Of a stretch of DNA of 64,000 nt, positions 26,682-35,462 are shown in pieces (the first letter of the stretch is position 1; every line of letters starts with the position of its first letter). The translations under genes were made by a program, and so were the position numbers. The notes below the pieces were generated by a model. It saw only the letters and a list, made by a program, of their open reading frames with translations. It did not search any database and was not told where the DNA came from. Source of the DNA: an uncultured Maribacter sp. (GTDB lineage: Bacteria > Bacteroidota > Bacteroidia > Flavobacteriales > Flavobacteriaceae); the NCBI RefSeq assembly GCF_947500985.1, contig NZ_CANMTX010000002.1, positions 62,001 to 126,000 on the forward strand, written 5' to 3'.

Positions 26682-27320
26682 TCACCAGTTTCCTTTCTCA
26701 TATAAATCTAAGAAAGCTGCCGCTGAAACGCCAAGAAAATCCACTAAAAAATGAGAGAAGATAGTCCAACGTAGGCTATTCGTTTTCTTATAAACCCATG
26801 CCCAAACGACACCCATAATTAAGGTAGAGATTACCAATTCAAATCCGCTATTGACCGCGGAGTTGACTCCGAATGCTGCATGATTAATTGCAAACAGTAT
26901 TCCTGTAAACAAAACAGAAGCCCAATTAGACCATGTTTTTGTATAATCTAACAATAGTCCGCGCCAATAGAATTCTTCAATAAAGGGATTAAATAATGCA
27001 AGTAGCATCCAGGGTAACCAAATGGTCCAATGATCTAACAATTGGTAGTGCATTAGAAAAAGCGGTAACGGAATCAATCCGACAAATACTGCAAATAATT
27101 TCCAACCAAAAGCTCCCTTCGTTTTCTTTAACCAATTGATAATTGATTCTTTTCCTCCATATTTAAAAATAAAGAAAATCCAAAGTGCCCAACCTATAAG
27201 AATCATGGGTATAAATGCCCATTTTCCCATAAATTCACCAAAGCCAAAAGCAACCGCAAAATTCACGGCAATTATAAAAAAAGGCGATGCAATTACTAAC
27301 TCCCTTTTGTTAAATGCCAT
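26682..27320 (-). CDS. CPBP family intramembrane glutamic endopeptidase (Abi/CAAX type)
   Basis: The 212-residue, multi-span membrane protein carries the three family motifs: EE-x3-R (E115, E116, R120 in EEFYWRG), a conserved His in FAINHAAFG (H147) and another in FSHFLVDFL (H190). These form the active site of CPBP/Rce1-like proteases in the membrane. The substrate is not known; relatives act in peptide export, bacteriocin immunity or regulated proteolysis. It lies 11 bases after a secreted-protein gene. Confidence 0.85.
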   Translation of the reverse strand: MAFNKRELVIASPFFIIAVNFAVAFGFGEFMGKWAFIPMILIGWALWIFFIFKYGGKESIINWLKKTKGAFGWKLFAVFVGLIPLPLFLMHYQLLDHWTIWLPWMLLALFNPFIEEFYWRGLLLDYTKTWSNWASVLFTGILFAINHAAFGVNSAVNSGFELVISTLIMGVVWAWVYKKTNSLRWTIFSHFLVDFLGVSAAAFLDLYEKGNW

Positions 27321-27331
27321 ATGGTTTGGTT

Positions 27332-27889
27332 TTAATTCTGATTACAGTTATGTTGTGTAGTCTTGTTCTTCCATTGAATCCAATATTCCTGTAGTCCTTC
27401 ATTGGTTGTTTTTAGCTTACTGATATCTAAAGACTCGCCGGATATTAAAAGAGAACTTAATTCCTTCTTTCTTCTGGGTAAAGATGGTGTATGATTCCAG
27501 CCACCAACATGATCAAAAGATGTATAGGCATCACATTTTGTAGCCACCGTAACAAACGGAATCTTCAGCTCATACCTCACCATACCAGAACCCATTCCCT
27601 TGGTAGACATCTCTATATTTTCAAAATTTACTTTTACGTATTTCTCTTTAGAATAGAGCTCCTTTAATTTACCCCCTACTTTAGCCGACATGGTGTTAGA
27701 GAACTGATGAGCTACATCTGAACCATCTATAAATTCTTTGCCATAATAACTACCAAAACAACCATCATCATTGCATTCAATATTGACTGTGATTTGTGTC
27801 TGAGTTTTTACTACTACTTTTTGAGAATAGGCAGCTTGAGACATCCAAGTAGAAATAAGAAATACTTGCATGTACTTTATAACTCTCAT
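27332..27889 (-). CDS. secreted protein of unknown function (185 aa)
   Basis: The product has an N-terminal signal peptide (cleaved near AAYSQ). The mature part has a Cys pair in an acidic loop (CNDDGC), a Lys/Glu-rich middle, a TKCDAYTSFDHVGGW stretch and a C-terminal WIQWKNKT. I cannot assign a family. It is 11 bases upstream of the CPBP protease gene and may be in the same transcript. A periplasmic role is likely. Confidence 0.7.
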   Translation of the reverse strand: MRVIKYMQVFLISTWMSQAAYSQKVVVKTQTQITVNIECNDDGCFGSYYGKEFIDGSDVAHQFSNTMSAKVGGKLKELYSKEKYVKVNFENIEMSTKGMGSGMVRYELKIPFVTVATKCDAYTSFDHVGGWNHTPSLPRRKKELSSLLISGESLDISKLKTTNEGLQEYWIQWKNKTTQHNCNQN

Positions 27890-27929
27890 TTTTTATTAAT
27901 TATAGCGAATGGATCTGCCAAAAGAAAAT

Positions 27930-28199
27930 CTACTCTTCCACTTCTTCCTTAGACTTGTTGTATTTGGTAAATTCTACCTTTTTATCTTCCAAGATTTTGT
28001 AGAATCTACGATGACTAATTTTAAGATCTTTGGTTATTTGAGCTACCTTTTTCTTTTTCTTCTTATAAAGTTTGATTTCTGCCGTTACCGCTTTATTGAA
28101 GTAATACTTATGTAATGCATCTACTACTTCTAGTTCGGTTTTGTTATTAGAACTAGTCAACAGTTCAATTTCAGATTTTATTTGTTGTAAGCCTTTCAT
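27930..28199 (-). CDS. small basic protein with possible helix-turn-helix (89 aa)
   Basis: The product is Lys-rich; residues ~50-75 (VAQITKDLKISHRRFYKILE) look like a helix-turn-helix, and the protein ends in a charged tail. It follows the 58-residue gene by 9 bases, so the two form a pair. A DNA- or RNA-binding role is inferred from composition only. Confidence 0.6.
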   Translation of the reverse strand: MKGLQQIKSEIELLTSSNNKTELEVVDALHKYYFNKAVTAEIKLYKKKKKKVAQITKDLKISHRRFYKILEDKKVEFTKYNKSKEEVEE

Positions 28200-28208
28200 G
28201 GATCTGGG

Positions 28209-28385
28209 TTATTTTTCTGGCACTGGGTCAGAGAACCTAGTTTTTAAATGCTCATACTTATCTAAATCATCTAGAGAGTGATTACCGTAGTCATTTACGA
28301 TATCAAATTTCACATTATTGTTTGCTAAAAAAGTAGCTACTCTTTCTAGCTCTTCGGGGGAACCTTTAATTTCAATCTTTGCCAT
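28209..28385 (-). CDS. small acidic protein (58 aa)
   Basis: The short frame encodes a compact alpha/beta-looking protein: IEIKGSPEELERVATFL, then a V-K-F-D-I-V strand and an acidic LDDLDKYEHL helix. It is 9 bases upstream of the Lys-rich 89-residue gene and has the opposite charge character. Not recognised. An acidic/basic small-gene pair is reminiscent of toxin-antitoxin layouts, but no known toxin is evident. Confidence 0.55.
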   Translation of the reverse strand: MAKIEIKGSPEELERVATFLANNNVKFDIVNDYGNHSLDDLDKYEHLKTRFSDPVPEK

Positions 28386-28770
28386 TATTTACAAATGCAT
28401 TTTATATAGTGCTTGCCTAATTTAATACTATTCTTTGAATTCTGTGCCGTTAAATATCCTGATAGGACATTTACCTTTTAAAGTTAATTGAATTTTTAGA
28501 ATTTTCAATGTTACGCTGCTAATTCAGTAGGTTTTCTTGAACGTAGCTTTTGATGTTTTTACTTGAATGAGGTAATTAGAGCCAAGAACCTTTGGGTTGT
28601 CTTTAATAATAAAAAAAGCCCAATAATAAATAGTAACACTAATCTATTCTGGGGGAACTTTAGTATACTAATATTAAGGGCAGTATCAATTTAACATTTT
28701 ATTAGGAAATACAAAAATCAGTTTTTAAAAATTGATAGCATCTTATTGCATAGAAATTACCTAAAAACCA
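28386..28770. other. 385-base gap with no recognised gene
   Basis: No protein-like reading frame or RNA gene was recognised here. The sequence is AT-rich. It separates the small-gene row from the M14 peptidase gene's terminator and probably holds the promoter of the 28385 gene (TGCATTTG on the minus strand near 28392-28399 is a one-mismatch -7 element). Confidence 0.5.
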
Positions 28771-28798
28771 AGAAAGCAGCCTTAAAAGGCTGCTTTCT
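28771..28798 (-). terminator. hairpin terminator after M14 peptidase gene
   Basis: A perfect 13-base inverted repeat (AGAAAGCAGCCTT and AAGGCTGCTTTCT) with a two-base centre lies 83 bases beyond the peptidase stop on the minus strand and is followed by TTGGTTTTTAGG. Confidence 0.75.
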
Positions 28799-28880
28799 AT
28801 CATTCAAAAAATATCAATTTTCTAAGTTTTAACATAGGTTAGTATTTTTCAAATACATTACTATGCCTATACTTCTTCAA

Positions 28881-31496
28881 TTACTCTGAAGCTCCTTCAA
28901 AAATGGAATTGAAAATAAGTTTGTACGTTCCTCTTGGTTGCGCTCTAAACTGCGGTCTAAAAGCAAACAAAACAACGGATCCTTTTCCGTATGTTGCTTT
29001 TACCATAGCTGGCTTTTTTGCAATGTACTTTTTCTCACCCATTGCCCAACCACTCATCAATAAATCTTTAGGTGCATAATTGGCAATGACCTCAACATTT
29101 GGTGCCGGCGCATCTTTAATATCCTCTGTACCGCCTTCTCCTTTTTTAGATTGCTTATCAATTACAAATGCACGACTCTTATTAAAAGATACCGCTACTG
29201 TGTCTTGCATACCAAATGCTAACGGATGTGTGGTGTCTATACCTGTTTTTATCAATGAACCTGGAATAAAGAATTCATTACTATCCGTACCTTCGGTAGC
29301 ATCTTTCAACGGCAAACCAAATTGCTCTATTACATAGTTACTAGCTTCATCGAAAGCCAATAATGTGCCGCCATTTTTTACATAATTACTTAAGGCTACA
29401 GATCCTTCTAGACCAATACCACCTGTAAACTTCTCTGGCATTTTTAATGGAGAATTACCATGTAATATGGACTTTGGTCGTTGCGATGGTATTATCAATA
29501 CATCATACTGCGATAAATCTTTTGTTTGAATATCTGTATCATGAAGCGTATCTGTTTCAAACGAATATTCATCCATGATAAAACGTGTCCAACCTTCATC
29601 CATATTAGAAACCCAAGATTTGTACAAGCCTACTTTTGGTGCGTGGACCTTTGTCATTTCTACTTTTGGTTCTGCGGATAATCCTGTTACTTCTAAGCCA
29701 TATTCAGCTGCTAACTCTTCTACTGAAGCACTACCTCCAGAAACAATATAAGCACCTGCCGGATATGTTGATTTCCCCGATTTAAACGATGCTTTCGTTT
29801 TATAAGCAGTACCGCCGGCATTTAATACTTTGTTGGTTACTATAACCGATGCATTACTGTTGGCGCTTAACAAATACCCGTAAGATGCATTCCCTTTTAC
29901 TTCACCTTCATAATAAGGAGCTGAATCCAACACCTTTTCTGTAGCTACCTCAAAAGGTTCTGCTATTTTATCTACGGTGATGCCCATTTGCATTGGTAGT
30001 GTCCAACCTGCTAAGTCATACGGAGTATCTGGTGGTCCACCAGGATATTGAAAACGTGTTGGGTAATTTTGCTTTTCCATTAGATCCATCAAATACGGTC
30101 TAAATGCTTGTGCCGTGTAAATTACATAGGCACCTTTCTCGTATTTCTTACCGTTAAGTTCAAAACTCTTAGTGGTTTTTTCTATTTCGATTCCTCCTTT
30201 AAGCAATACATTTACCAAGTTTACAGACTCGAAAGCATCCCATTGATTATTACCGATTACGTATGCAAACGGACCTTCTTCTTTCGACTTCTCGATTGCC
30301 GAAGCTCCCATTTTGTAGATATTGTACAAGTAGTTGCTCTTACGATCCGCTGCCAAATCTAAGGTTGCCCAAGTCGCAGTCAACATATAATCTACCGCAT
30401 CACGAAAGTGAGACTCACCACCTTTCCATGGATCCGGATACATAATATCCGTACCATCGGTTGGGGTACCACCCGCAACAGTTTTAGGTAATTTCTCTGG
30501 ATCATAAAATCTTGGTGTTGGAGAAGTATGACCAACTTCTGTTAAGATTCCGATCATGTTATGGTAATAAGGCACTGTACGCCCGCCACCGTTCCAGAAC
30601 ATCGTATAAAAATTATCGGCAATAGCACCTGGCATATTCTCAAGTGAAAATCTTTTGGTCATTGCTGAACCTACCTCACTAACACCTGCGGTAATTGCTG
30701 GGTGAATTCTTGGGTTTACTGGATCTGCATATGGTGGTAAAGATATTTTTGTCCAAGATGGAGAAGATTGATGGTGGTTATACACAATCTGCGGATACCA
30801 CTCATTATACAATATCTTTGTAACATTATACGTCTCTGGCATGGTATTCATGAACCAATCACGGTTATTATCGTGACCCATGTAGTAGTGATATAAAATT
30901 GGAGGTCTTGATGTTTCATAAGCGGTACCTAAGTTCTTCTTGTACCAGTCTACAACAATATCCAACCCATCAGGATTCATTACAGGCATCAATATCGTAA
31001 TAACATTCTCCCTGATTTTCTTTATTTCCGTAGTTTCAGAAGTAGCCAAAGTATATGCAAATTCAGAAGTCATTTGCCCATGCGCCAATTCAGTAGAGTG
31101 CATACCGCCATCAATCCAAACCACAGCTTTACCTTCTTCAGACAATTTCATGGCTTCATCATTAGAAACTTGTACTCGGGCAAGTTTAGTGCTAATGTCT
31201 TTCCACTTATCTAAATCCTTAAGATTGTCTTCACTAGAAATAAATAGAATGTACATTTTTCTACCAAGTACAGTAGTCCCTATTTCTACTTTTTTTACAC
31301 GCTCTGAAGATGCATCTAATTGAGAAAGGTAGTCTTCAATTTGGCTGTAGTCTGCCAGTTTGTAGTCGGTACCTACCTTAAAACCATAAACATCTTCTGG
31401 TGAAGGTACGGTTTGCGCCATCGTCACAGATATGCACGAAATGGCTAGTACAAAGGTCAGCAACGCCGCCTTGTACCAAGAGTTTTTTGTAGTCAT
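28881..31496 (-). CDS. secreted M14-family zinc carboxypeptidase with C-terminal amidotransferase-like domain
   Basis: The 871-residue product has a signal peptide (cleaved near VTMAQ), then a zinc-carboxypeptidase domain: H133-x2-E136 (GGMHSTE) and a later His in VYNHHQSSP bind zinc, NPDGLDIV is a family motif, and LTEVGH may carry the catalytic Glu. The C-terminal part (beyond about 620) resembles a class I glutamine-amidotransferase fold (DVLIIPSQRP). Such fusions are common secreted peptidases of Flavobacteriaceae. It probably degrades peptides in the periplasm or outside the cell. No C-terminal secretion tag of the type IX system is evident. Confidence 0.88.
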   Translation of the reverse strand: MTTKNSWYKAALLTFVLAISCISVTMAQTVPSPEDVYGFKVGTDYKLADYSQIEDYLSQLDASSERVKKVEIGTTVLGRKMYILFISSEDNLKDLDKWKDISTKLARVQVSNDEAMKLSEEGKAVVWIDGGMHSTELAHGQMTSEFAYTLATSETTEIKKIRENVITILMPVMNPDGLDIVVDWYKKNLGTAYETSRPPILYHYYMGHDNNRDWFMNTMPETYNVTKILYNEWYPQIVYNHHQSSPSWTKISLPPYADPVNPRIHPAITAGVSEVGSAMTKRFSLENMPGAIADNFYTMFWNGGGRTVPYYHNMIGILTEVGHTSPTPRFYDPEKLPKTVAGGTPTDGTDIMYPDPWKGGESHFRDAVDYMLTATWATLDLAADRKSNYLYNIYKMGASAIEKSKEEGPFAYVIGNNQWDAFESVNLVNVLLKGGIEIEKTTKSFELNGKKYEKGAYVIYTAQAFRPYLMDLMEKQNYPTRFQYPGGPPDTPYDLAGWTLPMQMGITVDKIAEPFEVATEKVLDSAPYYEGEVKGNASYGYLLSANSNASVIVTNKVLNAGGTAYKTKASFKSGKSTYPAGAYIVSGGSASVEELAAEYGLEVTGLSAEPKVEMTKVHAPKVGLYKSWVSNMDEGWTRFIMDEYSFETDTLHDTDIQTKDLSQYDVLIIPSQRPKSILHGNSPLKMPEKFTGGIGLEGSVALSNYVKNGGTLLAFDEASNYVIEQFGLPLKDATEGTDSNEFFIPGSLIKTGIDTTHPLAFGMQDTVAVSFNKSRAFVIDKQSKKGEGGTEDIKDAPAPNVEVIANYAPKDLLMSGWAMGEKKYIAKKPAMVKATYGKGSVVLFAFRPQFRAQPRGTYKLIFNSIFEGASE

Positions 31497-31726
31497 TTTT
31501 CGAATTAGTTTGTTTGAACTAGTAAATTAAGAAATAGTAAAGAGCTAGGTACATCTAACCAAGAAAGATTGTGTTAAAAGAAATGTTAATTTCTGATTAT
31601 GTAATCTAATAGGTGTGTTGTTGAGGAAATGATTTTCTGATTGTTGAAATCTAAGTAATACTTTTTTAAAAGTCGTCTTCACTACTTTCTAGTACCTATT
31701 TCTGTGAAGACATGAAACTAAATAAA

Positions 31727-31764
31727 AAAACTCCTTTTAAATCATTAGATTTAAAAGGAGTTTT
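31727..31764 (-). terminator. terminator of the CAT-anticodon tRNA gene
   Basis: A 17-base inverted repeat (AAAACTCCTTTTAAATC and its complement around ATTA) begins 6 bases after the tRNA on the minus strand and ends in a T run. Confidence 0.85.
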
Positions 31765-31769
31765 ATGTG

Positions 31770-31843
31770 TGGTCCCACCTGGACTCGAACCAGGGACCAC
31801 CTGATTATGAGTCAGGTGCTCTAACCAGCTGAGCTATAGGACC
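31770..31843 (-). tRNA. tRNA with CAT anticodon (Met, or Ile2 with lysidine)
   Basis: The minus strand folds as a complete 74-base cloverleaf: acceptor GGTCCTA with TGGGACC, D arm GCTC/GAGC, anticodon stem CCTGA/TCAGG with loop CTCATAA, T arm CCTGG/CCAGG with TTCGAGT. Discriminator A; CCA is not encoded. CAT reads AUG as elongator Met, or AUA after lysidine modification by TilS (tRNA-Ile2). The sequence alone does not settle this. It is not the initiator type. A strong terminator follows. Confidence 0.93.
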
Positions 31844-32050
31844 GGTTATAATTTTGAAATACGTATTCTGATTAAAATCAGTAAGACCGGTGCTCATACC
31901 AGCTGTATTACAAAACCCGCAAATTGCGGATGCAATATTACTACTTATTTTTAATCGACACAAGATTTTTATGCATAGTTCGTGGAATAGTTTATTTGTA
32001 CTAAATGAGTAATTGTTAAATGTCTAAGTGAAAGGTGCTAACTTACTAGA

Positions 32051-32155
32051 CACTTCGACTGCGCTCAGTATGGCATCTCAACATTATTTCAGCAAACGTT
32101 AGCATCAATGTCAGTTCGAGTGAAATTCTATTTTCAGAATTTTGTATCGAGAACC
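32051..32155. repeat. Flavobacterial dispersed palindromic repeat in the 345-base gap after the tRNA
   Basis: Two parts are seen: CACTTCGACTGCGCTCAG at 32051-32068, and at 32109-32155 a GTCAGTTCGAGTG segment, an AAATTCT/AGAATTT hairpin, and GTATCGAGAACC. A second, diverged copy of the first part is at 37732-37757. Such units are scattered in many Flavobacteriaceae genomes. No gene is seen elsewhere in 31844-32188. Confidence 0.65.
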
Positions 32156-32188
32156 ATTCTCGTTCGAAAGATTAAATAAAGTAAATCA

Positions 32189-32593
32189 TTACTCTCTAAT
32201 TTCTTGACACAACTCTACCAACACCCCATTTGCAGTCTTTGGATGAACGAAGGCTACTAGCTTGTTATCAGCTCCTTTTATGGGTTTTTCATTTAATAAA
32301 GTGAAGCCCTCTTTCTTTAGCCGTACCATTTCTGCAACAATATCTTCTACTTCAAATGCAACATGATGTATCCCCTCACCTTTTTTTTCTAAGAATTTGG
32401 CAATAGGTCCGTCTGGTTCTGTGGCAGCCAAAAGCTCTATCTTATTAGGTCCGTTTTGAAAGAAAGAAGTCATTACGCCTTCAGACGCTACTTCTTCTTG
32501 TTTATAGGGAGCAACACCCAATAATTTCTCGAAAAGCGCATTAGAATCTTCCATGCTCTTCACCGCTATACCTAAATGTTCAATCTTTTTCAT
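32189..32593 (-). CDS. mce: methylmalonyl-CoA epimerase
   Basis: The 134-residue glyoxalase/VOC-fold protein starts with EHLGIAVKSMEDS and has KIELLAA, GEGIHHVAFEV and VLVELCQ, holding the metal-binding His/Gln/Glu set of the family. It interconverts the R and S forms of methylmalonyl-CoA in the propionate pathway. Divergent from rbfA, with 64 bases between the two start codons. Length fits the family. Confidence 0.9.
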   Translation of the reverse strand: MKKIEHLGIAVKSMEDSNALFEKLLGVAPYKQEEVASEGVMTSFFQNGPNKIELLAATEPDGPIAKFLEKKGEGIHHVAFEVEDIVAEMVRLKKEGFTLLNEKPIKGADNKLVAFVHPKTANGVLVELCQEIRE

Positions 32594-32645
32594 GCCTTAT
32601 TTGCTTCAGTGTACATCATATAGGGGTTAAGATACAATTTCTATG

Positions 32646-32653
32646 TATTTTTG
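32646..32653 (+). promoter_or_regulatory. -7 promoter element (TATTTTTG) for rbfA, 5 bases before the ATG
   Basis: TATTTTTG is an exact TAnnTTTG match and ends 4 bases before the ATG at 32658, so transcription should start at or just before the start codon. It also excludes an upstream in-frame ATG at 32643 as the true start. Confidence 0.55.
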
Positions 32654-32657
32654 CAGT

Positions 32658-33050
32658 ATGGAAACGCAAAGACAACGTAAAATAGCTGGGGTCATTCAGA
32701 AAGATATTGTAGATATTCTACAAAAGGCTGCCATTGATGGCGGATTACGTAATACCCTAATATCAGTGTCTAAAGTTGCTGTAACTACTGATTTATCTAT
32801 CGCGAAAATTTACTTAAGTATATTTCCAAACGATAAAGCAGGTGAATTAATGGAGGGTATAAAATCTAACCAACCGCTTATTAAACATGAGCTTTCTCAA
32901 CGCACACGTAACCAATTACGTAGAGTGCCTGAGTTACTTTTTTACCTAGATGATTCCTTAGATTATATTGAGAATATTGAAAAGTCATTAAAACGCGAAG
33001 AGAACCCAATAGAAAATAGAGATTTGTTACCTAAACGTAAAAAGTCCTGA
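32658..33050 (+). CDS. rbfA: ribosome-binding factor A
   Basis: The 130-residue KH-like protein helps maturation of the 30S subunit (16S rRNA processing, cold adaptation). It opens with METQRQRKIAGVIQKDI and has the family's VSKVAVTTDLSIAKIYLSIF and LSQRTRNQLRRVPELLFYLDDSL stretches, with a short basic tail (PKRKKS). The start at 32658 is chosen because the first possible ATG lies inside the promoter. An FtsX-type permease gene follows 4 bases downstream, a common neighbour in Flavobacteriaceae. Confidence 0.93.
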   Translation: METQRQRKIAGVIQKDIVDILQKAAIDGGLRNTLISVSKVAVTTDLSIAKIYLSIFPNDKAGELMEGIKSNQPLIKHELSQRTRNQLRRVPELLFYLDDSLDYIENIEKSLKREENPIENRDLLPKRKKS

Positions 33051-33054
33051 TCGG

Positions 33055-34263
33055 TTGAATTTTCCTCTCTATATAGCTAAAAGGTATGTGCGTTCTAAAA
33101 GCACACAGAACGCGGTCAACATCATTAATTTTATTACCTTTTTAGTTATAGTTATTGGCTCTGCAGCACTTTTTATTGTGCTTTCGGCTTTCGCCGGATT
33201 AAAAACTTTTAGCCTTTCATTTACCGAATCTTTCGACCCTCAACTAAAGGCTTTACCGGCAACCGGAAAGATATTTACACTATCCCCAGAACAAGAACAA
33301 CGTTTACAGTCTGTAGACGGACTCGCATTTTACGCTAAAGAACTAGAAGAAAAAGTCTCTCTTGAACACCGAGGTAAAAATCATATTGCATACATTAAAG
33401 GTATCAATAGTAATTACACCAAAGTAACCGGTGTTGACAGTACACTCTACATTGGCGATTGGACCATTAATGATTCCCAAGTAGTTACAGGTTTAGGCAT
33501 AGCCAATATTTTAGGTGTAACCATCAACCAGTTTCGTAGCCCAATGCAGATTTATGCCTTTAAACCTGGTAAAGGCTCTCTTTCACAAACTATGAACACA
33601 TCAACGCTATACAATCAACTACCTATGGTTATTGGCGGTGTTTATGCCGTTGAGGCAGATTTGGATAATAAATACGTGTTTGCAGATTTACGTTTAACGC
33701 AAGCTTTACTTGAAAAAGACTCACTTACTGTATCTGGAATCAACTTTAAAATGGATGAAGGTGTAGAACCAAGTGCTGTACGTTCAGAAATTCAGTCTAT
33801 TCTAGGTTCTAATGTGCAATTGAAAAATAGACAACAACTGAACAGTACGTTGTATAAAATGCTGAATACTGAAAATGTTGCTACATACCTCATCTTTACC
33901 TTGGTGCTTATAATTGCGCTTTTTAATGTAGTAGGCGCAATCATTATGATGATATTAGATAAGCAACAGAATTCAAAAACACTATACAGTCTTGGTACAA
34001 CGATTAAAGAATTGCGCAGAATCTATTTTGTTCAGGGTATATTGGTAACAGGTTTTGGCGGATTAATTGGTGTGTTACTAGGTGTGCTGATCGTATGGTC
34101 TCAACTTGCTTTTAGTTGGTTGAAAATTACCCCGTCGTTAGCTTACCCAGTAAAATTTGAATTCATCAATATTGTCATAGTGCTGGCAACCATTTTAGTA
34201 TTGGGCGTAATTGCTTCTAAAATAGCTAGCAGTAGGATCAATAAGAAATTGGTTGATTTATAA
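33055..34263 (+). CDS. FtsX/LolC-type ABC transporter permease
   Basis: The 402-residue membrane protein has one span near 22-47, a large periplasmic domain, and three spans in the C-terminal third (about 275-300, 325-348, 365-390) with FtsX-domain features (TIKELRRIYFVQG). It opens with NFPLYIAKRYVRSKS, typical of lipoprotein-release (LolC/E-like) permeases. The start codon is TTG, 4 bases after the rbfA stop, so it is translationally coupled. The ATPase partner is not here. It probably acts in lipoprotein transport, by family only. Confidence 0.88.
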   Translation: MNFPLYIAKRYVRSKSTQNAVNIINFITFLVIVIGSAALFIVLSAFAGLKTFSLSFTESFDPQLKALPATGKIFTLSPEQEQRLQSVDGLAFYAKELEEKVSLEHRGKNHIAYIKGINSNYTKVTGVDSTLYIGDWTINDSQVVTGLGIANILGVTINQFRSPMQIYAFKPGKGSLSQTMNTSTLYNQLPMVIGGVYAVEADLDNKYVFADLRLTQALLEKDSLTVSGINFKMDEGVEPSAVRSEIQSILGSNVQLKNRQQLNSTLYKMLNTENVATYLIFTLVLIIALFNVVGAIIMMILDKQQNSKTLYSLGTTIKELRRIYFVQGILVTGFGGLIGVLLGVLIVWSQLAFSWLKITPSLAYPVKFEFINIVIVLATILVLGVIASKIASSRINKKLVDL

Positions 34264-34337
34264 GTGACCTTGCTTTTAAGCTGAACAAGCGCTTCATTTT
34301 TATTTTATTATCTTCTACCACACTAAGTAACTAACCA

Positions 34338-35444
34338 ATGAAGATTTTAAAAGATCACTCCAAATTTATTTATCTATCCCTTTTTTTAATAGGTTTCATT
34401 TTTAACTCCAACGCTCAAAAAGCAAGCGGATTTTATGAAAAAATGCGCGAATTCAGTTACCCGTTCTCCCCTGCACCTTCTGGTGTGACTTATTACAAAA
34501 TGGACCATGATTTAAAATCAGGTAGCATTACCATGAAAGACTACCGTGGCGAAATAGTGACCATTGACAACTTCAATCATAAGCGCCCTACCTATCATCC
34601 AAATTATAAAAATTATAGCAATCCGCTAAGTGTACTTCAAAAATATGATGAACGAAAAAGTATTAAATCAAATACTATTTTTTACAATTTAAAAAGTAGT
34701 AATATCGAACTCTACTATAAGAAAGGCGAGACTGACACTATTTATGATGTCTACGCAAATTTTACCGCTAGTTACAATGCTAAATATGACGGAAATACCA
34801 TTGCCAAAGACTCTTTAATCTTTAATGATAAAGTAGGCGAAATTGTAAGCAAGCTTAATGGTAAAGATTTTGCCATTGTAGCCGTTAACAAAAGTAAAAA
34901 TGTAGCTTATGACGCTAATGACAATGTACTAGTTACGGTTCATAATGCATATCAAGGTTTTATACGCAGGGCACAATTATCTTATGGCAAGAAAAATATG
35001 GCTTTTATCAAACTTAAGAAAACCAAAAAAATGAATTCTGCAGACGAGGTAAATTCACTTACCGAAGCCATAAGAAATTTAAAGAACATAGATACCGGTC
35101 TTAAAGCCAGAAGCAGTAGAAATGAAGAAGTACAAAGTTTAATTGAAAAATTTACATCTCTAATAGATTCTGAAGATTACAAAGAAAATGATGATTATAA
35201 AGTATTTGTACATGGTAATTTAGGTTCCTTTTACTCTCTCTTAGAAGATTTCAAAAAAGCAATTGCTCAATATGATTTAGGTACTTCTTTTAGCAGTCGC
35301 GGAGGTTTAAGTTCTTATATGTCTGACGGAAAAAAGAAAGCTCAATTTAAAATGCAACGAAAAGCGATTCTTTTTTCACCAGGAGAAAATACGGTAAAAC
35401 CCGAATACAGCGACAAGTACAATACATTCTATCAAGGCAAATAA
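34338..35444 (+). CDS. secreted protein of unknown function (368 aa)
   Basis: The product has a signal peptide (cleaved after NSNAQ) and a Lys/Tyr/Asn-rich mature part. The C-terminal third is helical and TPR-like (GNLGSFYSLLEDFKKAIAQY). No family recognised. It is followed by another secreted 368-residue gene 18 bases downstream, so the pair is likely an operon. Confidence 0.75.
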   Translation: MKILKDHSKFIYLSLFLIGFIFNSNAQKASGFYEKMREFSYPFSPAPSGVTYYKMDHDLKSGSITMKDYRGEIVTIDNFNHKRPTYHPNYKNYSNPLSVLQKYDERKSIKSNTIFYNLKSSNIELYYKKGETDTIYDVYANFTASYNAKYDGNTIAKDSLIFNDKVGEIVSKLNGKDFAIVAVNKSKNVAYDANDNVLVTVHNAYQGFIRRAQLSYGKKNMAFIKLKKTKKMNSADEVNSLTEAIRNLKNIDTGLKARSSRNEEVQSLIEKFTSLIDSEDYKENDDYKVFVHGNLGSFYSLLEDFKKAIAQYDLGTSFSSRGGLSSYMSDGKKKAQFKMQRKAILFSPGENTVKPEYSDKYNTFYQGK

Positions 35445-35462
35445 ACCTAAAATATCAAAGTA

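Noticed and set aside
30940..31323. 127-codon plus-strand open frame
   Set aside because: Antisense to the M14 peptidase gene; composition reflects the shadow of the real frame.
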